DNA of 64,000 nt from Larix kaempferi (GCA_027924585.1 BSBM01000179.1:16531001-16595000), one strand, 5' to 3'. Counted from the stretch's first letter, positions 12,540 through 24,970 are shown. The notes: generated by a model not told the origin, from the letters alone. Made by a program: numbers and translations.

Positions 12540-12821
12540 TCTAGTATGCAATATAAAACATAGTCAATTTTTAACAAAGTTAGGCTTAGTAAAATGCATG
12601 TCAGACTCTGTACACTTGGCCTTTTATGAAATTAATATTACATACTTGAATTTAGATATATTTTTGACAAAAAACTCTCTTAGATTTATGGGAATCAATT
12701 TAACCTGCAAAGATAGACTTTTTTACATAAAATTGCCCAGCTTAGAAAAATACCTGCACATGCTTCTTATTTGGGACACTCTTAGTGATTCTAGTTGGAA
12801 ATAATGTATTTCCTCATTTTA
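12540..12821 (+). repeat. Diverged satellite monomer, left edge of array
   Basis: It retains GCTTAGTAAAATGCATG and other monomer landmarks but is strongly diverged. The part at 12721-12800 (TTTTACATAAA, TTAGAAAAAT, TTAGTGATTC) matches 15942-16025 beyond the right edge of the array. The same monomer variant therefore bounds the core on both sides. Confidence 0.65.
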
Positions 12822-15800
12822 CATCATCGTGAATTATAATATTTTAATTTTGAGTACGCGAAAGTGTAAATTTGCAAAAATGGGATTAGTAAAATGCATG
12901 CCATAGTCTATACATTGGTCAATAATTGAAAGTAAATAAATCGGCATGAAGATAGTTACATTATTCACAAAAACCTCTTTCAATTTCCTAAAATGATGGG
13001 TCATTTTCCCACAATGAATATAATAATATGTCATTTTTTCAAACAACTTATGCTTAGAGTCAAGCTATGAACTACTTAGTAAAATTCCCACCATAGTCCA
13101 TTCATTGGTTAAAAATTGAAAGTAAAACTACATGTTTGAAGCTAGATACATTGTTCACAAAAACCTTTGCCATATTCCTAAAATGATGGGTAATTTTCCC
13201 ACAATGAATTTGCCAAGATGGAATTTTTTCAAACAACTTATGTTCAGAGTCAAGCTATCAATTGTTTGGTAAAATGCATTCCATAGTTTGTACATTGATC
13301 AATGATTGAAAGTAAAATAACATGTCTACATCTAACTACATTGCTCACAAAACATCTTTCAAATTCCTAAAATGATGTGTCATTTTCCCCCAATGAATTT
13401 TCCAAGATGACAGTTTTTCAAAGAACTTATGCTTAGAGTCAAGCTATGGACTACTTATACAGGTTGTTATGCAAAAAAAAAGTGTAAATTTGAAAAAATG
13501 GGCTTAGTAAAATGCACTCCACAGTCTGTACATTGGTCAATAATTGAATTTAAAATGACATGCCTAAAGCTAGTTACATTGTTCACAAAAAACTCCTTCA
13601 ATTCCCTAAAATGATGAGACATTTTCCCATAATGACTCTTCCCAGATAACCATTTTTCAAAAAAAAAAATCTTAGATTCAAGCTATGAACTTCTTAGTAA
13701 AAAGCAATCCATTGTCTTTGCATTGGTTAATAATTGAAAGTAAAACCACAGGCCTGAAGCTACTTACATTGTTCACCAAAACCTATTTCATTATCCTCAA
13801 ATGATGGGTCATTTTCCCACAATGAATATGCTAAGATGGAATTTATTCAAATAACTTAAGCTTAGAGTCAAGCTATGAAATAATTAGTAAAATCCACACC
13901 GTAGTCTGTACATTGGTCAATATTTAAAAGTAAAATCATGGGTCTGCAACTAGTTACATTGTTAACAAAAACCTCTTTTAGATTCCTAAAATGGTGTATC
14001 ATTTTCCCCCATTGAATCTGCCAAGATGGCAATTTTCAAACAACTTACTCTCAAAGTCAAGATATGGACTACTTATACAGGGCGTTATGTAAAAAGCAAA
14101 GTGTAAATTTTCCAAAATAAGCTTAGTAAAATTAATGTTGCAATCTGTATATTGGTCAATAATTGAAAGTAAAACAATAGTCCTAAAGCTAGTTACATTG
14201 TTCACAAAAGCCTCTTTCAATTTCCTAAAATGATGGGTCATTTTCCCATAATGAATCTGTCAAGATGGCTATTTTTCAAATAACTTATGCTCAGAGTCAA
14301 GCTATGAATTGCTTAGTAAAATTCCCACCATAGTATGTTCATTGGTTAATAATTGAAAGTAAAACCACATGTATGAAGCTAGATACATTGTCCACCAAAA
14401 AAAATATTTCATATTGCTAAAATGATGGGTCATTTTCCCATAATGAATATGCCAAGATGGAATTTTTTCAAACAACTTATGCTCAGATTCAAGCTATAAA
14501 CTGGTTAGTAAAATGCACGCCATGATGTGTACATTAGTTAATAATCGAAAGTAAAACCACAAGTTTGTAGCTAGATACATTTTTCACAAAACCTCTTTCA
14601 AGTTCCTAAAATTACAGGTCGTTTTCCCACAATGAGTCTACCAACATGGCATTTTTTCAAACAACTTATGCTCATAGTCAATGGACTACATATATAGCTT
14701 GATATGTATAAACAAAATCAAAATTTGCAAAAATGGGCTTAGTGAAAAACACGCCACATTCTGTACATTGGTCAATAATTGAAAGTAAAACAATCGTCCT
14801 AAAGCTAGTTACATTGCTCACAAAAACCTCTTTCGGTTTCATAAATTAATAGGTCATTTTCCTACTATGAATATGTCCAGATGGTAGTTTTTCAAACAAA
14901 TTATGATTAGAGTCAAGCTATGAACTGCTTAGTGAAATGCACACCAAAGTCTGTACGTTGGTCAATAATTGAAAATAAAATCATAGGACTGAATCTAGTT
15001 ACATTGTTCACAAAAACCTCTTTTAGTTTCCTAAAATGATGGGTCGTTTGCTTAAAACAAATATTCCAAGATGGAAGTTTTTTAAACAACTTATGCTCAG
15101 AGTCAAGCTATGAGCTACTTAGTAAAATCAATTCCATAGTCTGTACAATGGTGAATATTTAAAAGTAAAACCATAGGTTTGCGACTAGTTACATTGTTCA
15201 TAGCAAAAACCTCTTTTAGATTCCTAAAATGATGAATCATTTTCCCCGAATGAATCTTCCAAGATGCAAGTTTTTCAAACAAATTATGCTCAAAGTCAAA
15301 CTATGGACTGCTTATATAGGGTGTTATGTAGAAAAAAAGTGTAAATTTGCAAAAATGGGTTTAGTAAAATGGATGCCACAGTTTGTACATTGGTCAATAA
15401 TTGAAAGTAAAACAACGAGCTTGAAGCTAGTTACATTGTTCAAAAAAACCTCTTTAAGTTTCCTAAAATGATGACTCATTTTCCCACAATGAATCTACAA
15501 AACTGCCAAGTTTTTCAAACAACTTATGCTCAGAGTTAAGCTATGAACTGCTTAGTAAAATGCATGTCATAGTCTGTACATTGGTCAATAATTGAAAGTA
15601 AAATCACATGTCTAAAGCTAGTTACATTGTTCACAACACCCTCTTTTAGATTCCTAAAATGATGTGTCATTTTCCCCAATGAATCTCCCAAGATGGCATT
15701 TTTTCAAAGAACTTATGCCCAGAGTCAAGCTATGGACTACTTATATGGGGTGTTATGTAAAAAATGAAGTGTAAATTTGCAAAAAGGGGCTCAATAAAAT

Positions 15801-15965
15801 GCACGCCACAGTCTGTACGTTGGTCAATAATTGAAAGTAAAACCACAAGCCTTAATCTAGTTACATTTTTCACAAAAACCTCTTTCAGTTTCATAAAATG
15901 ATGGGTAATTTTCCCACAATGAATCTTCCAAGATGGCAGTTTTTACATAAATTACATAGGTTAGA
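12822..15965 (+). repeat. Satellite array with trimeric higher-order repeat
   Basis: The landmark CAAGCTAT recurs at 13061, 13251, 13440, 13679, 13869, 14058, 14298, 14490, 14679, 14914, 15104, 15297, 15537 and 15726. Spacings are 190, 189, 239, 190, 189, 240, 192, 189, 235, 190, 193, 240 and 189. Long monomers carry an extra block of about 48 bp (TATGTA..AAGTGTAAATTTGC). Their starts lie 618, 621 and 618 bp apart, then 429, as one short monomer is missing in the last unit. Monomers differ mainly by scattered substitutions. No coding function is supported; ORFs inside are incidental. Confidence 0.95.
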
Positions 15966-16480
15966 AAAATGCAAGCACGTGCTACATATTTGAGTCATTT
16001 TTAGTGATTCCCATTGAAAAATACATACAATTATCATAATATATGCATTATACATATAATTATGCATAATTTGAAATTTTCATGTGCTTATTTGAAACTG
16101 ATGCTAAAATTGTAAGTTTTTTATGTAAAAATAGAGTGTAAATATGTAAAAATGGTCTTAGAAAAATGCACGCCATAGTCATATCACGTGTAATTTATTG
16201 AAATTAATACCATTTACCTAGATATATATATATATATATATATACTTTTGACAAAACTTCATTCATAATTCTAAATTATATTTTATTTGTCTGTTGTAAA
16301 TTTTTCAAAATTTCATTTTTTATGTTTTGAACTTAATTTGCCTAGTTTAGTCAAATGCATGCACAACCCTCAGTTTTTACTATTTTTGAGCGAGCTCAGT
16401 TTGATATGGTGTTCTATATTATTTTACACTCTCTTGTACTTTTATTTTTTTGAATTCGCATTAAAATAATCATGTCGTGC
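15966..16480 (+). repeat. Degenerate satellite monomers, right edge
   Basis: Partial monomer blocks recur, e.g. AAATATGTAAAAATGGTCTTAG near 16140 and TTTGCCTAGTTTAGTCAAATGCATGC near 16340. An (AT)n run is at about 16222-16245. Homogeneity is lost outward, as expected at a satellite edge. Confidence 0.6.
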
Positions 16481-17100
16481 AAAAAAACTACAAGGCTTCC
16501 TTGTAAATGTGAAATGCCCACTTAGTTCAGTAAAATTCAAGCCTAAGTTCTATCCTTAGGTACTTTTAAGTCATTTATATTAGAGTTATTTTTCTTCCTC
16601 CCATATTATTATAAAAGTATAGATTTTCATATTGAGTCATAAAAGTAAATTTTATACCAAAGGCTATACATTGTATTAAAGTTTACTCTAAATAAAGGTT
16701 CAAAGGAACTTTTTAAAATGCACGCAAATCACTCTCATTAAATGATCATAGTAAATTAATTTGGTACTATGATAGCTATATATTTTGGGAAGTAAACTTA
16801 GAGTGTTAGTTTCCATAATTAACCTCCATAAGACAATTTGTGAGTTAGATCTTAACATAAAATTATAAACATTGAATGAGTGACCTAAGCACATATGAGG
16901 ATACTTAATGTTAGATGACATGATAGACATATATTATAACCTTTTAGGCATGCATTTACAGTGCACAACAAACATTTCTTAAGTTGTTATATACATAGTT
17001 ATGATAAATTACAAGTTTTTTTGAATCGAGAAATTTAATCTCTCTTCTAATGCCAATGTTGATTTTTTGTTGATTTTGCATAGTAAATCATCGATGGATC
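16481..17100. other. AT-rich spacer
   Basis: A few phrases resemble satellite monomers (AGTAAAATTCAAGCC near 16528; AAAATGCACGC near 16715), but no repeat or gene can be delimited. Confidence 0.4.
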
Positions 17101-17107
17101 GTTCAAA

Positions 17108-20040
17108 CTAACCATCTCAAGAAAATATCATTGAAAAAGAGGTTGATGGAAGGAATTACATTTGTCTGATGTTCCAGTTCTAGAACCACACAACATTGTC
17201 ATTAAATTTAGGCCTGTTGGAGGCAAAAAATCTGCTATCCATGATGCCCGTCAAATATCAGTTGTTGATGTTGCTTCCATTATAGGTAATGTTATCAATG
17301 TATAGAAAGTTGTGTTTCTAAACAACCTATGCAGAATTTTTCTCCAATTTCAATTGAAGTGAATGGTAATGCTCAACATATGACTCCTTACCACAAATTC
17401 AACTCTATTTTATAGAATGTGGTCCCAAATTTCCATCAAATATCATTTGTTGATGTTGCTTCCATTACAACTAATTGTTACCAATGTATAGAAAGTTATG
17501 TTTCTCAACAACTTATGTAGTCTTTTTCTCCAATTTCAATTGAAGTGAATGGTAATGTTCAACGTAGGAATCCTTACAGAAATTCAACTCTATTTCTAAA
17601 AATGTGGTCCCAAATTTCCCTAAAATATTAGTTTTTGATGTTGTTTCCACTACAAATAAGTCTACTCAAAATCTACAAGATTGTGTTGCTCAGCAACCTT
17701 GGCATTCTTTGTCTCCAACCACAGTTGAAGGGAATGAAAATGTAGTCCTACCCAATGGACAACAATTTGAACATGCATCCATTAAGAACTTGGATGCAAC
17801 TATAAGTAGTGAAACAATGGAAAGAACTATCTTCGAAGAATAAATGGATATAAATGCAGATGTAGTTGGAAATCACGAAACAATTGAAAGAATTGAATTT
17901 GATGAACAAATGGATAGAAATGCACCTACAAAAAATAAAAATTATACAAATGTACAAAAGCTTCAGTAAAAATTCCTGAAGGGTGTTCAGTAGATCAAAC
18001 TACACATGCTTCAAGAAGGTCAATAGGAAACCTCCTAAGGACATCCTTATTGGGTCTTAAGAAGCGTCCATGATGGTATAACCACAAACTAAATGAGGGG
18101 AAGAAATAAATTAAGGAAATTGGTAGATAGTTCACTTGGAAGTCACTTAAAGATGTAGTTGAAAATTACACTATTGTTGGAATTGGGTACTTCTTGAGCA
18201 AAAACTATAGTGAAGAGTCTAAAATTGAGGATGTTCTTGAACACCTAGGTGGAGTTCTTGATAAACTTCGATCAATAGTTATGCAAGAGATCCGTAATGA
18301 TTTTATGCCTAGGAATATGGATTCAATATTTATTGAATCAAGCATGAGCCATAAGGCTTTGCAATGTCTAAAGTGGATTGACCGTCATGGTGTATTGAAG
18401 GGGGTTAATCAAACTTTAGCTTCCAAGGAAATGAAAAAGTGGAGCAACGAAGCTGAGGATATTAATATGGGTTGGGAGAGAACTGATAGTTTCACATATG
18501 GAGTTAGAGTGACGCAAGTAAATTCATATGCTTCCTTTATGGTTGAGTCATATGAAAAGAGAACTGGAATTAGAGTAATTGATGTTTCTTTCAAACTTGG
18601 TATTGATTCTCATGTACATTATGGTAGAGCTGGGAAGGTATGTGAGATATTATTTGAGTTACTAGAAGATAGTTTATTGATGTCTTGTGTAAGCCTTTGA
18701 AAATGGGATAGAAAGGAAGAATATACATAGGTTTTAACACATGTTATTGATCCTATAAATGAGGAGAACTTTATAAAATAGTTAAACATGCTTTCACAGG
18801 ATGGGATCCTAATGGCAGATGGAAGGGTAGTGAAAGTGAATTTGTTTGAGTGTCATGATCTAGTGGCTATATGTAGTTTAACATGCAATAATAATATTTC
18901 TTCAATGAGAAATAATTTTTGTCCTTGGTTATTATGCCATAAAAAGGTTATACACATGGTTATAGAGGAAATTGAAATCCAATATGGGGTACTATTTGTA
19001 GTATTTCCAATTTCTATGCAATGTCGCGAAACTTGCTCCTAGTAAACTATATAGATCTATTAGAAGCTTACATTTATGTTGATATCTTTCCATTACTGTA
19101 TTAATCTTACTTTGTTTTAAAACATTGGGAGTTTAATCTTGCTTTGGAACAAAGATAAGGATGGGAAGAAAATATGGATGTGCATATTACAAACATTCAA
19201 CCAACCTTATTTGGTGGAAAATTCAATATTATCAAGAAGTATCCCATGAATAGAAGAAATGATGAAAAGGTACATGAATTCATAATTATTTATTAATTAT
19301 AAAAATAAATTCTTATCATTTAACTAATTATTTCATACTTTGAAATGTGGTACCAATTATAGTTGGCTTCTGGCTCAATGTCCAGTCTTGTATATTGTGC
19401 TCACCATTCTAGAATTAGAACTATTTTGAAGATCTTTCATGATATTCAAATAATTGGACAAGATTGTGACAATGTTCATCCAACTAGAGGGCTTGAGAAG
19501 AAAAAAATTGTTCAAATTTGAAAGGAGATGGATAAAATTAGGGTTGCATGTAATCCTTGGGAACCATACCATCATAAAATCCAAGAGTAAAATGATCTTA
19601 ACTATGGGAAATCAAATGGATTAACGTCATACAAGATCCTCTTTCGGCATGATGGAATTTTAAAGGTTTAATAATTATGTTATGATATCCAATATTTTTA
19701 ATGTGTTTTTTGAGTGTTGACTAATAATAATAACAAATGATTTTATGATGGCATAATAGTGAAATTGGATCTATGTTTTATGCAATTTTAATAGAATATC
19801 AAGTAACTAATCATGAATTGAAATTTTTTCCTTATAGGTTATTGAAGGCCTACCAGATGAATAAAAGTATAAAAAGTTGGTTAAGATGTGTAAGTGTTAT
19901 AAAGAATTCCACATGTTGCAATTGCAAGGGTGTGGAGGGGATGATAATTATATATATGAGGAAAGGTATGCCAATTTCTATTAAGTTCATGGTATTGTGT
20001 ATTTAATCATGGCAGTATTATTTCATTCACGATACCACCC
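17108..20040 (+). pseudogene. Unrecognised decayed multi-exon coding relic
   Basis: Coding-like sequence persists on the plus strand with shifts and stops. Pieces: 17150-17290 (VPVLEPHN, IVIKFRPVGG); three tandem repeats at 17245-17720; 18194-18700 (168 codons, longest open piece, unusual WSNEAEDINMGWER); 18720-19040 (FECHDL, NNFCPW..CHKK, a Cys/His cluster that might bind metal); 19147-19270; 19363-19663; 19839-19968. Plausible introns have GT/AG ends: about 19270-19362 and 19664-19838 (TTTTTTCCTTATAG before VIEGLPDE). I do not recognise the family. It may be a captured host gene or an unknown DNA-transposon protein. The reading is a composite of frames, so the protein is not recoverable here. 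Confidence 0.4.
17245..17720 (+). repeat. Three tandem coding repeats of about 185-191 bp
   Basis: The motif encoding VVDVAS..T, then SQQ..Q.FSPISIEVNGN, then a NVVPNF-like end appears three times, starting near 17250, 17441 and 17625. Spacing is close to a multiple of three (about 63 residues) and reading-frame features are conserved. It was therefore probably a repeat within a protein before decay. Confidence 0.65.
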
Positions 20041-20057
20041 AATATGGTGGCACTAGT

Positions 20058-20147
20058 AGAGAAACGTTTGGGCAAGTATGTTTGACACTTTCATGAAGAG
20101 ATAAGGTTTTATTAGAAGTGAATTTGACCATTGTGCATATTTGTAAT
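20058..20147 (+). pseudogene. Ty1/copia reverse-transcriptase fragment
   Basis: The plus strand reads RNVWASMFDTFMKR, a stop, then GFIRSEFDHCAYL. This corresponds to the copia RT stretch W..RFDxFMxxxGFxRSxxDHCvY, upstream of the YVDD loop. About 30 codons, one stop, no neighbouring RT motifs. It ends where TGTAATATTCCC begins, perhaps an LTR inserted into it. Confidence 0.6.
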
Positions 20148-21157
20148 ATTCCCAAATTTTTCTATCGACTTAGTAAGGTCTTTAGCCTAAGTCTCTCAGA
20201 CATTTTCTCAGGAGGAATTATCTAGGAGGTGGAAAAGGTTGATAATTTGAATATATATTTTTGCCTAAGGTTAAAATTGAATATTAATGGGACAAGGTGG
20301 GCCAGATGGAAAGGTAAAATTCCAAATTCAAATTGCTAAGGAAAATATTAATTTGGGAATTAGTTTTCAAAAGTTTGACATGCATCAAAATGATCAAATT
20401 GTCTAAGGAAAAAGTTTGTCCACAAGTTGGAAGAAGGTTTCACCAAGGTGTGAATGGGTTCATGAGGAAACCAAGGAGGTCTTATCATGTGTTTGAATAG
20501 TCAAAAGGATGCCTAGGATAGTTATGGACCAAAATAAGTTGCAATCCTTTGGATTTGGCCATTTCCTTAAAACAAGGGGTGCATGTGGATACTCCATTAT
20601 GATAATGAACCTAAGTCCTTTTTACTAATAAGGCTAATTAAATGAGGGGATAATTGGTCAAGGAGGTTGAGGGCACATTCATGAAGGTCAAGTGGTTAGA
20701 TGGCATATTCATGAAGCTCAAAGTGGTTAGATGGCGCACTCATGAAGGTAGTGGAGAAATTATGAACCACCAACTTCCCAGTGCATGGTTTTGGGATGAA
20801 AATGGTATTGGACCATGGTATTAGAGATATATCAAGCTTCAAAGGAGCATAAATGTGCACTAGCAGAGGTTTTTGATGGATTTTTATTATATTGGAGTTG
20901 TTGAGGATTCGCTTTGTTTGGGTGATGTTCCCCTTACATACCAAGAGGGTGATGGACCCCTCATTTCCACACTAGTTGTGTATTCAACTAGACTTTGAGG
21001 AGGAAGGAACTCAACCTTTCTCACTAAGTATATTGTATATTTCTGATGTCAATTGCAGTTCCTTCTGTTTCCAATATTTGTGCTTATGTTTTGATGTACT
21101 AGTTTTCCTAGTAATCTTGTCAGGAAATACAAGAATAAATTTGTTGGCTTGATGCTT
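20147..21157 (+). other. Possible LTR or LTR fragment, unclassified
   Basis: It begins TGTAATATTCCCAAATTTT, a common plant LTR-start style, right after a copia RT fragment. It has three short direct repeats of about 30 bp at about 20670-20750 (TTCATGAAG..GTGGTTAGATGGC). No partner LTR, primer site or coding domain is seen, so the assignment is weak. Confidence 0.3.
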
Positions 21158-23451
21158 TGTCATGTCCCCAATTTTGAATCAGTCAGTTCCCATGGGTAAA
21201 GGGGACAAAATTGTCCCTAGGGATATTAATTTGATTTAATTTTGTAATCATAGAATAAAATTAGCCTAAGTCTAGTATATGAGATAATTTAATTAATTTT
21301 AAATTATTTTTATAGATAAATATTCCTAAAAATTGTGCAAGTGGGCCAAGAGGGCGTCCTCATGAGGATAACCTTGATAAATTGGAACTGAGGACAACAA
21401 ATTACCAAGGTGGATAAATCAACCTGTTGGATATAGAAACATATCAAAAGCATGCAGGTGTAAGAAGTTGTTGGGCATGGCCCAAGTTGGCACATTTTTT
21501 ATGAAGTACAATTTTGTCAAGAGCACAGTTCATATTGTGTAGTCATATATGAGCAGTAAGTAGTACGAATTCTAGGCACAGTGCAATTATACTGATGCGC
21601 AGTGCTAGTGCAGCGTCTAATTTTGGCAAAGGTCGAGCAGTCGGAAGCAACCTGTTTTGGGTAAGTGACTTCAGGATTTACGATAGTTGGGTAAGGAGCA
21701 GCGAGGAGGAAGATGAAAGTGACCTGTCAGTGAGAGTGGCGAAAAACCGTTGGAATCTAAGCCACGGTTCGACAGTGACAGCAAGGCTAAAGGGGTGGAA
21801 AGAGACACTCCATGATGTAGTTGGAATTGGTTCTGCGACTATCAGAAGGTTGTTAGAGCGCGGAATGGTCCAGCAAGGCGACCAGAGGAGCATGGAGTAG
21901 CTGTCGACTATGACAGGTCGGGGTGGTGGGTAACCACACCATTTTTGGTACCTTAGGGTTTTCTTTAGCCCCCATGCATTGTAACAGATGTGACCTAAGG
22001 GAACGATCTATATAAGGGGCATCTTTTGTAAGGGAAAGGGTTAATATTTGTTTTGGGTTATTGATCAGTTTTGTTGATCTTTGTAGAAATACTATTGTAA
22101 AGAGGCCTTGCAGTTGTGTGCGCAGAGACCCATTGAAGAGAGAAGAGAGTTTGTAGCTGAGTGCACAGACTGGAACTGTTGAACCCTTCCCATGTATAAT
22201 AAACAACAGTTCCTGTGGACATAGCTCCCATCCTGGGGGTGAACCACATTAAATCGTTGTGTCGTGTGATTGAATTTATATTTGCTTTTGTTGAATGGTT
22301 AAGTTCTTGCTTATGAGTAAATGTATCTTCGTTTTTGTATGTATTCTCCATAAGAACAAACAATGGGACTAATATGTTAAGTGTTGAACATGTATGCACA
22401 AATGTTGAATGTGCAAGTATTTCTGAGTAAGATGAATGCATGAGTATTGGGTAGCCACTAAGTCAGCGTAGTCTGTATAAGTGTAATTCCCTTGAAGCGC
22501 AACACCAGAGGTGCGCAATTGCATTGTAGCTCATCGCATCGCATAAGTCACAAGGCATACAAGCTAATATGCTTGTTGAATGCCTAAGCTTACACTAAGT
22601 GAAGTATGTCGAAGTTGTATGATGGTTAAAGAGGTAGTGCATTATTTAGTTGCGTTGTCCTACCATTAAGTGGTTGTTCCAAGCCGTGCAATCCTTGTGC
22701 GCGCTATCATATAAGTAACAATCGTGAAGTAGGTGAACTTCACGTAGTCTCCCATTTTGTTGAACCGTGCATCACCTGGTTGTGGAAAAATGATTCCACA
22801 ACCTCCCCATAACTTCACCTCGGGTGAGACCTCAATCTACTCATAGATTGTTGCCAAAAGGGCTGGTGAAAAAGGGGGTTTTGTTGGTTCCCTGAACCGT
22901 ACGCACTCTGGGTCTATCTTGAAAATTTAAAGAACATTACACAAGCCAACAAATGGTTCCATTTCCGGGTCTATCTTGAAAAGTTAAAGAATAGTACAGA
23001 AGCCAACAGAAGTTTCCAAAAGCAAGAAATTAGAAATATCTAGGAAAAGCTAAGGAGGGCGAAGTTTCCAAATGGAAGCTCGGTTTACAAAGCAGTAAGA
23101 TCTAACAAAGCATGAAACGTATTGAGATAAAGGGGTGCACATTTTCTAAAGGAAATAAAATCTTGTAAGGAAAAATCAAGGCAAGTATATCCACTCATGG
23201 GTGGCCCATGTGGAAGGGGTCTCACAGGTCACCAAACTATTCAACTTGCTAAATAGGTCACCCTAAATTATATAAAAGAATGATTCCAACTCCAATTCAC
23301 ATATTTTTACCATTTTGTAATTGAATGTGAGAGCTTTAGCTTCTCTTGTTGAGTGATGTGCCTCAACCTTGCCTTGGGAGATGCTCCCCTTAGCCATTAT
23401 TGTTCCAATACCTATTCCACTCTCTCTTGCAGGTACTGAATACTATTGTAC
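21158..23451 (+). mobile_element. LTR-like sequence, split by a gypsy LTR and cut by copia
   Basis: It starts TGTCATGTCCCC, a typical LTR opening. Excluding the insertion at 21469-23008, it continues through a promoter-like TTATATAAAAG (about 23268) into T-rich leader-like sequence, and stops at the copia LTR at 23452. No second copy or coding part is in the window, so its class is unknown. Confidence 0.35.
21469..23008 (+). mobile_element. Near-solo gypsy LTR with residual primer site
   Basis: A 1483-bp LTR (21469-22951; TGTTGGG...CCAACA) matches the right LTR of the gypsy-family element at 49799-51294 in reverse orientation. It is followed by 15 bp resembling the start of a primer site (TGGTTCC) and then by a second copy of the last 42 bp of the LTR (22967-23008 repeats 22910-22951). 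Flanking duplications are perfect: GAAGT at 21464-21468 and 23009-23013. A TATA box (CTATATAAGG) is at 22008-22017. The internal region has been lost by recombination. The ORF at 21595-21900 lies in the LTR and is not a gene. Confidence 0.9.
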
Positions 23452-24141
23452 TGCTAAATTTTCAGAATTTACTTCAATCTAATCTAGGATATTAACTGAG
23501 AGAACAACATGTACAGCAAATCTACAGCATATCAATCATGGACAAAATAATGCAAGCACACAAGAGACATAGAGTTTACTTGGGGAAAACCATAAAGGTG
23601 AAAAACCCCAATAACTTCCTCAGAGATTGATAGAGCAATGATACAACCAGAATACAAGAGATAGTCTTCTCCTAGCAGCAGAGCCTCCTCCTCCATAAGT
23701 GCGCCACTCTCCCAAGTGTGAGTGAGAGAATAGAATGTATAAAATGAGAGAGACACACTCTTTATTTATACACTAACTTGACTTGACCTTTACTCAACTA
23801 GGTCGACCTCAACTTAACCACTTAACATAATGTTGACTGGGATGACCCCCACTAGGGTGGTCTAATAACCCTTTGAACCACGTGGCCAACCCCCAATAGG
23901 GTGGTCTAATAACCCTTTGACCCACATGACTTATACAGGGCCGACCCCAACAAGGTGGTCTAATAACCCATCAAGTATAAGTTATGACACTTACAATATA
24001 AATGACGACACTTCCGTATAGAGGAGGAATAACATCTCTATAGGAATACAACCACTTCTGTATAGAGGAATAATAACATCTCTATAGGAATACAATATAC
24101 ATATATGTGAAATACATTCCGAAGTTACATATACATCAACA
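23452..24141 (-). repeat. 3' LTR of truncated copia element
   Basis: 690 bp, ending on the minus strand ...AATTTAGCA (canonical AATTTAACA in its relatives). It has three tandem copies of a block containing GGGTTATTAGACCACC, against one in the 608-bp LTRs at 30012 and 36633, which accounts for most of the extra length. Confidence 0.9.
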
Positions 24142-24399
24142 CTCCCTCTTAACTAGGAAGGTATTTCTCGACACAAGTCTTCTAGCACAAGTCATCTTCT
24201 CTGGATCATAGTCACTGCTGCTGCTATCTCAATCAATATCTGAATCTACTCGTCATAGGAAGTTCTACAAAGCCAGTCCTTTTTCATACGAGATGTAGGC
24301 CCACCACCTGCAGGTCTTCGTCATCACTGGCCATACTGTGGAAATCTCAGGACTTATTACGTGCATCACAAAACCTTAAAAGAGTCTCTTAACTAGCAA

Positions 24400-24970
24400 G
24401 AACCCTAAAGAGCATCTGAGGCCTTTTTCATCCTGTCCAAATCTCCAGGACTTATTACATGTGACCCCAACACAAAACCTCGAAAGAGAATCCCAGGACT
24501 GATTACGAGCATAAAGCTCACCCTATCGGATCTCCCAGGGCACAAATTACATGTGGTCACCACAAAACCTCGAAAGAGCATCCCAGGACTGATTACGAGC
24601 ACAAGGCTCAACCTATCGGATCTCCCAGGGCACAAATTACATGTGGTCATGGCAAAACCTTGAAAGAGCATCCCAGGACAAATTACGAGCACACGGCTCA
24701 ACCTATCGGATCTCCCAAGGCACAAATTACATGCCATAGGACAAAACCTCGAAAGAGCATCTGCCAGATATCCCAGGGCACAAATTACATGCCATAGGCA
24801 AAACCTCGAAAGACTATCTGCAAATATCCCAGGGCACAAATTAAATGTCCTTCCAAGCAAAACCTTGAAAGAGAATTTGCCAGATATCCCAGGGTACAAA
24901 TTACATGCCATAGGCAAAACCTCGAAAGACTATCTGCAAATCTCCCAAGGCACAAATTACATGCTTATCT
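24400..24970 (-). repeat. Minisatellite in copia 3' non-coding region (unit about 60-90 bp)
   Basis: Repeats with plus-strand phrases CCTCGAAAGAGCATCCCAGG, ATTACGAGCACA and TCTCCCAGGGCACAAATTAC recur about eight times with indels. The minus-strand ORF of 170 codons over it is an artefact of the repeats. The counterpart in the intact element is at 35860-36400. Confidence 0.8.

Noticed and set aside
13429-15471. ORFs of 61-80 codons with similar proteins as a tandem gene family
   Set aside because: They are translations of long satellite monomers (open by chance) and are broken in most copies.
12822-15965. CRISPR-like array
   Set aside because: Period 190-240 bp with monomers alike over their whole length, no repeat-spacer pattern, plant context.
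18194-18700. Intact single-exon host gene
   Set aside because: Coding-like sequence continues on both sides in other frames with stops, so this is the longest open piece of a larger decayed relic.
21158-22951. A 1.8-kb LTR starting TGTCATGTCCCC and ending CCAACA
   Set aside because: The matching LTR at 49799-51294 and the GAAGT duplications place the real start at 21469; 21158 belongs to the sequence it was inserted into.
24405-24917. 170-codon minus-strand ORF as a gene
   Set aside because: Its protein is a periodic artefact of the minisatellite in the copia 3' non-coding region.
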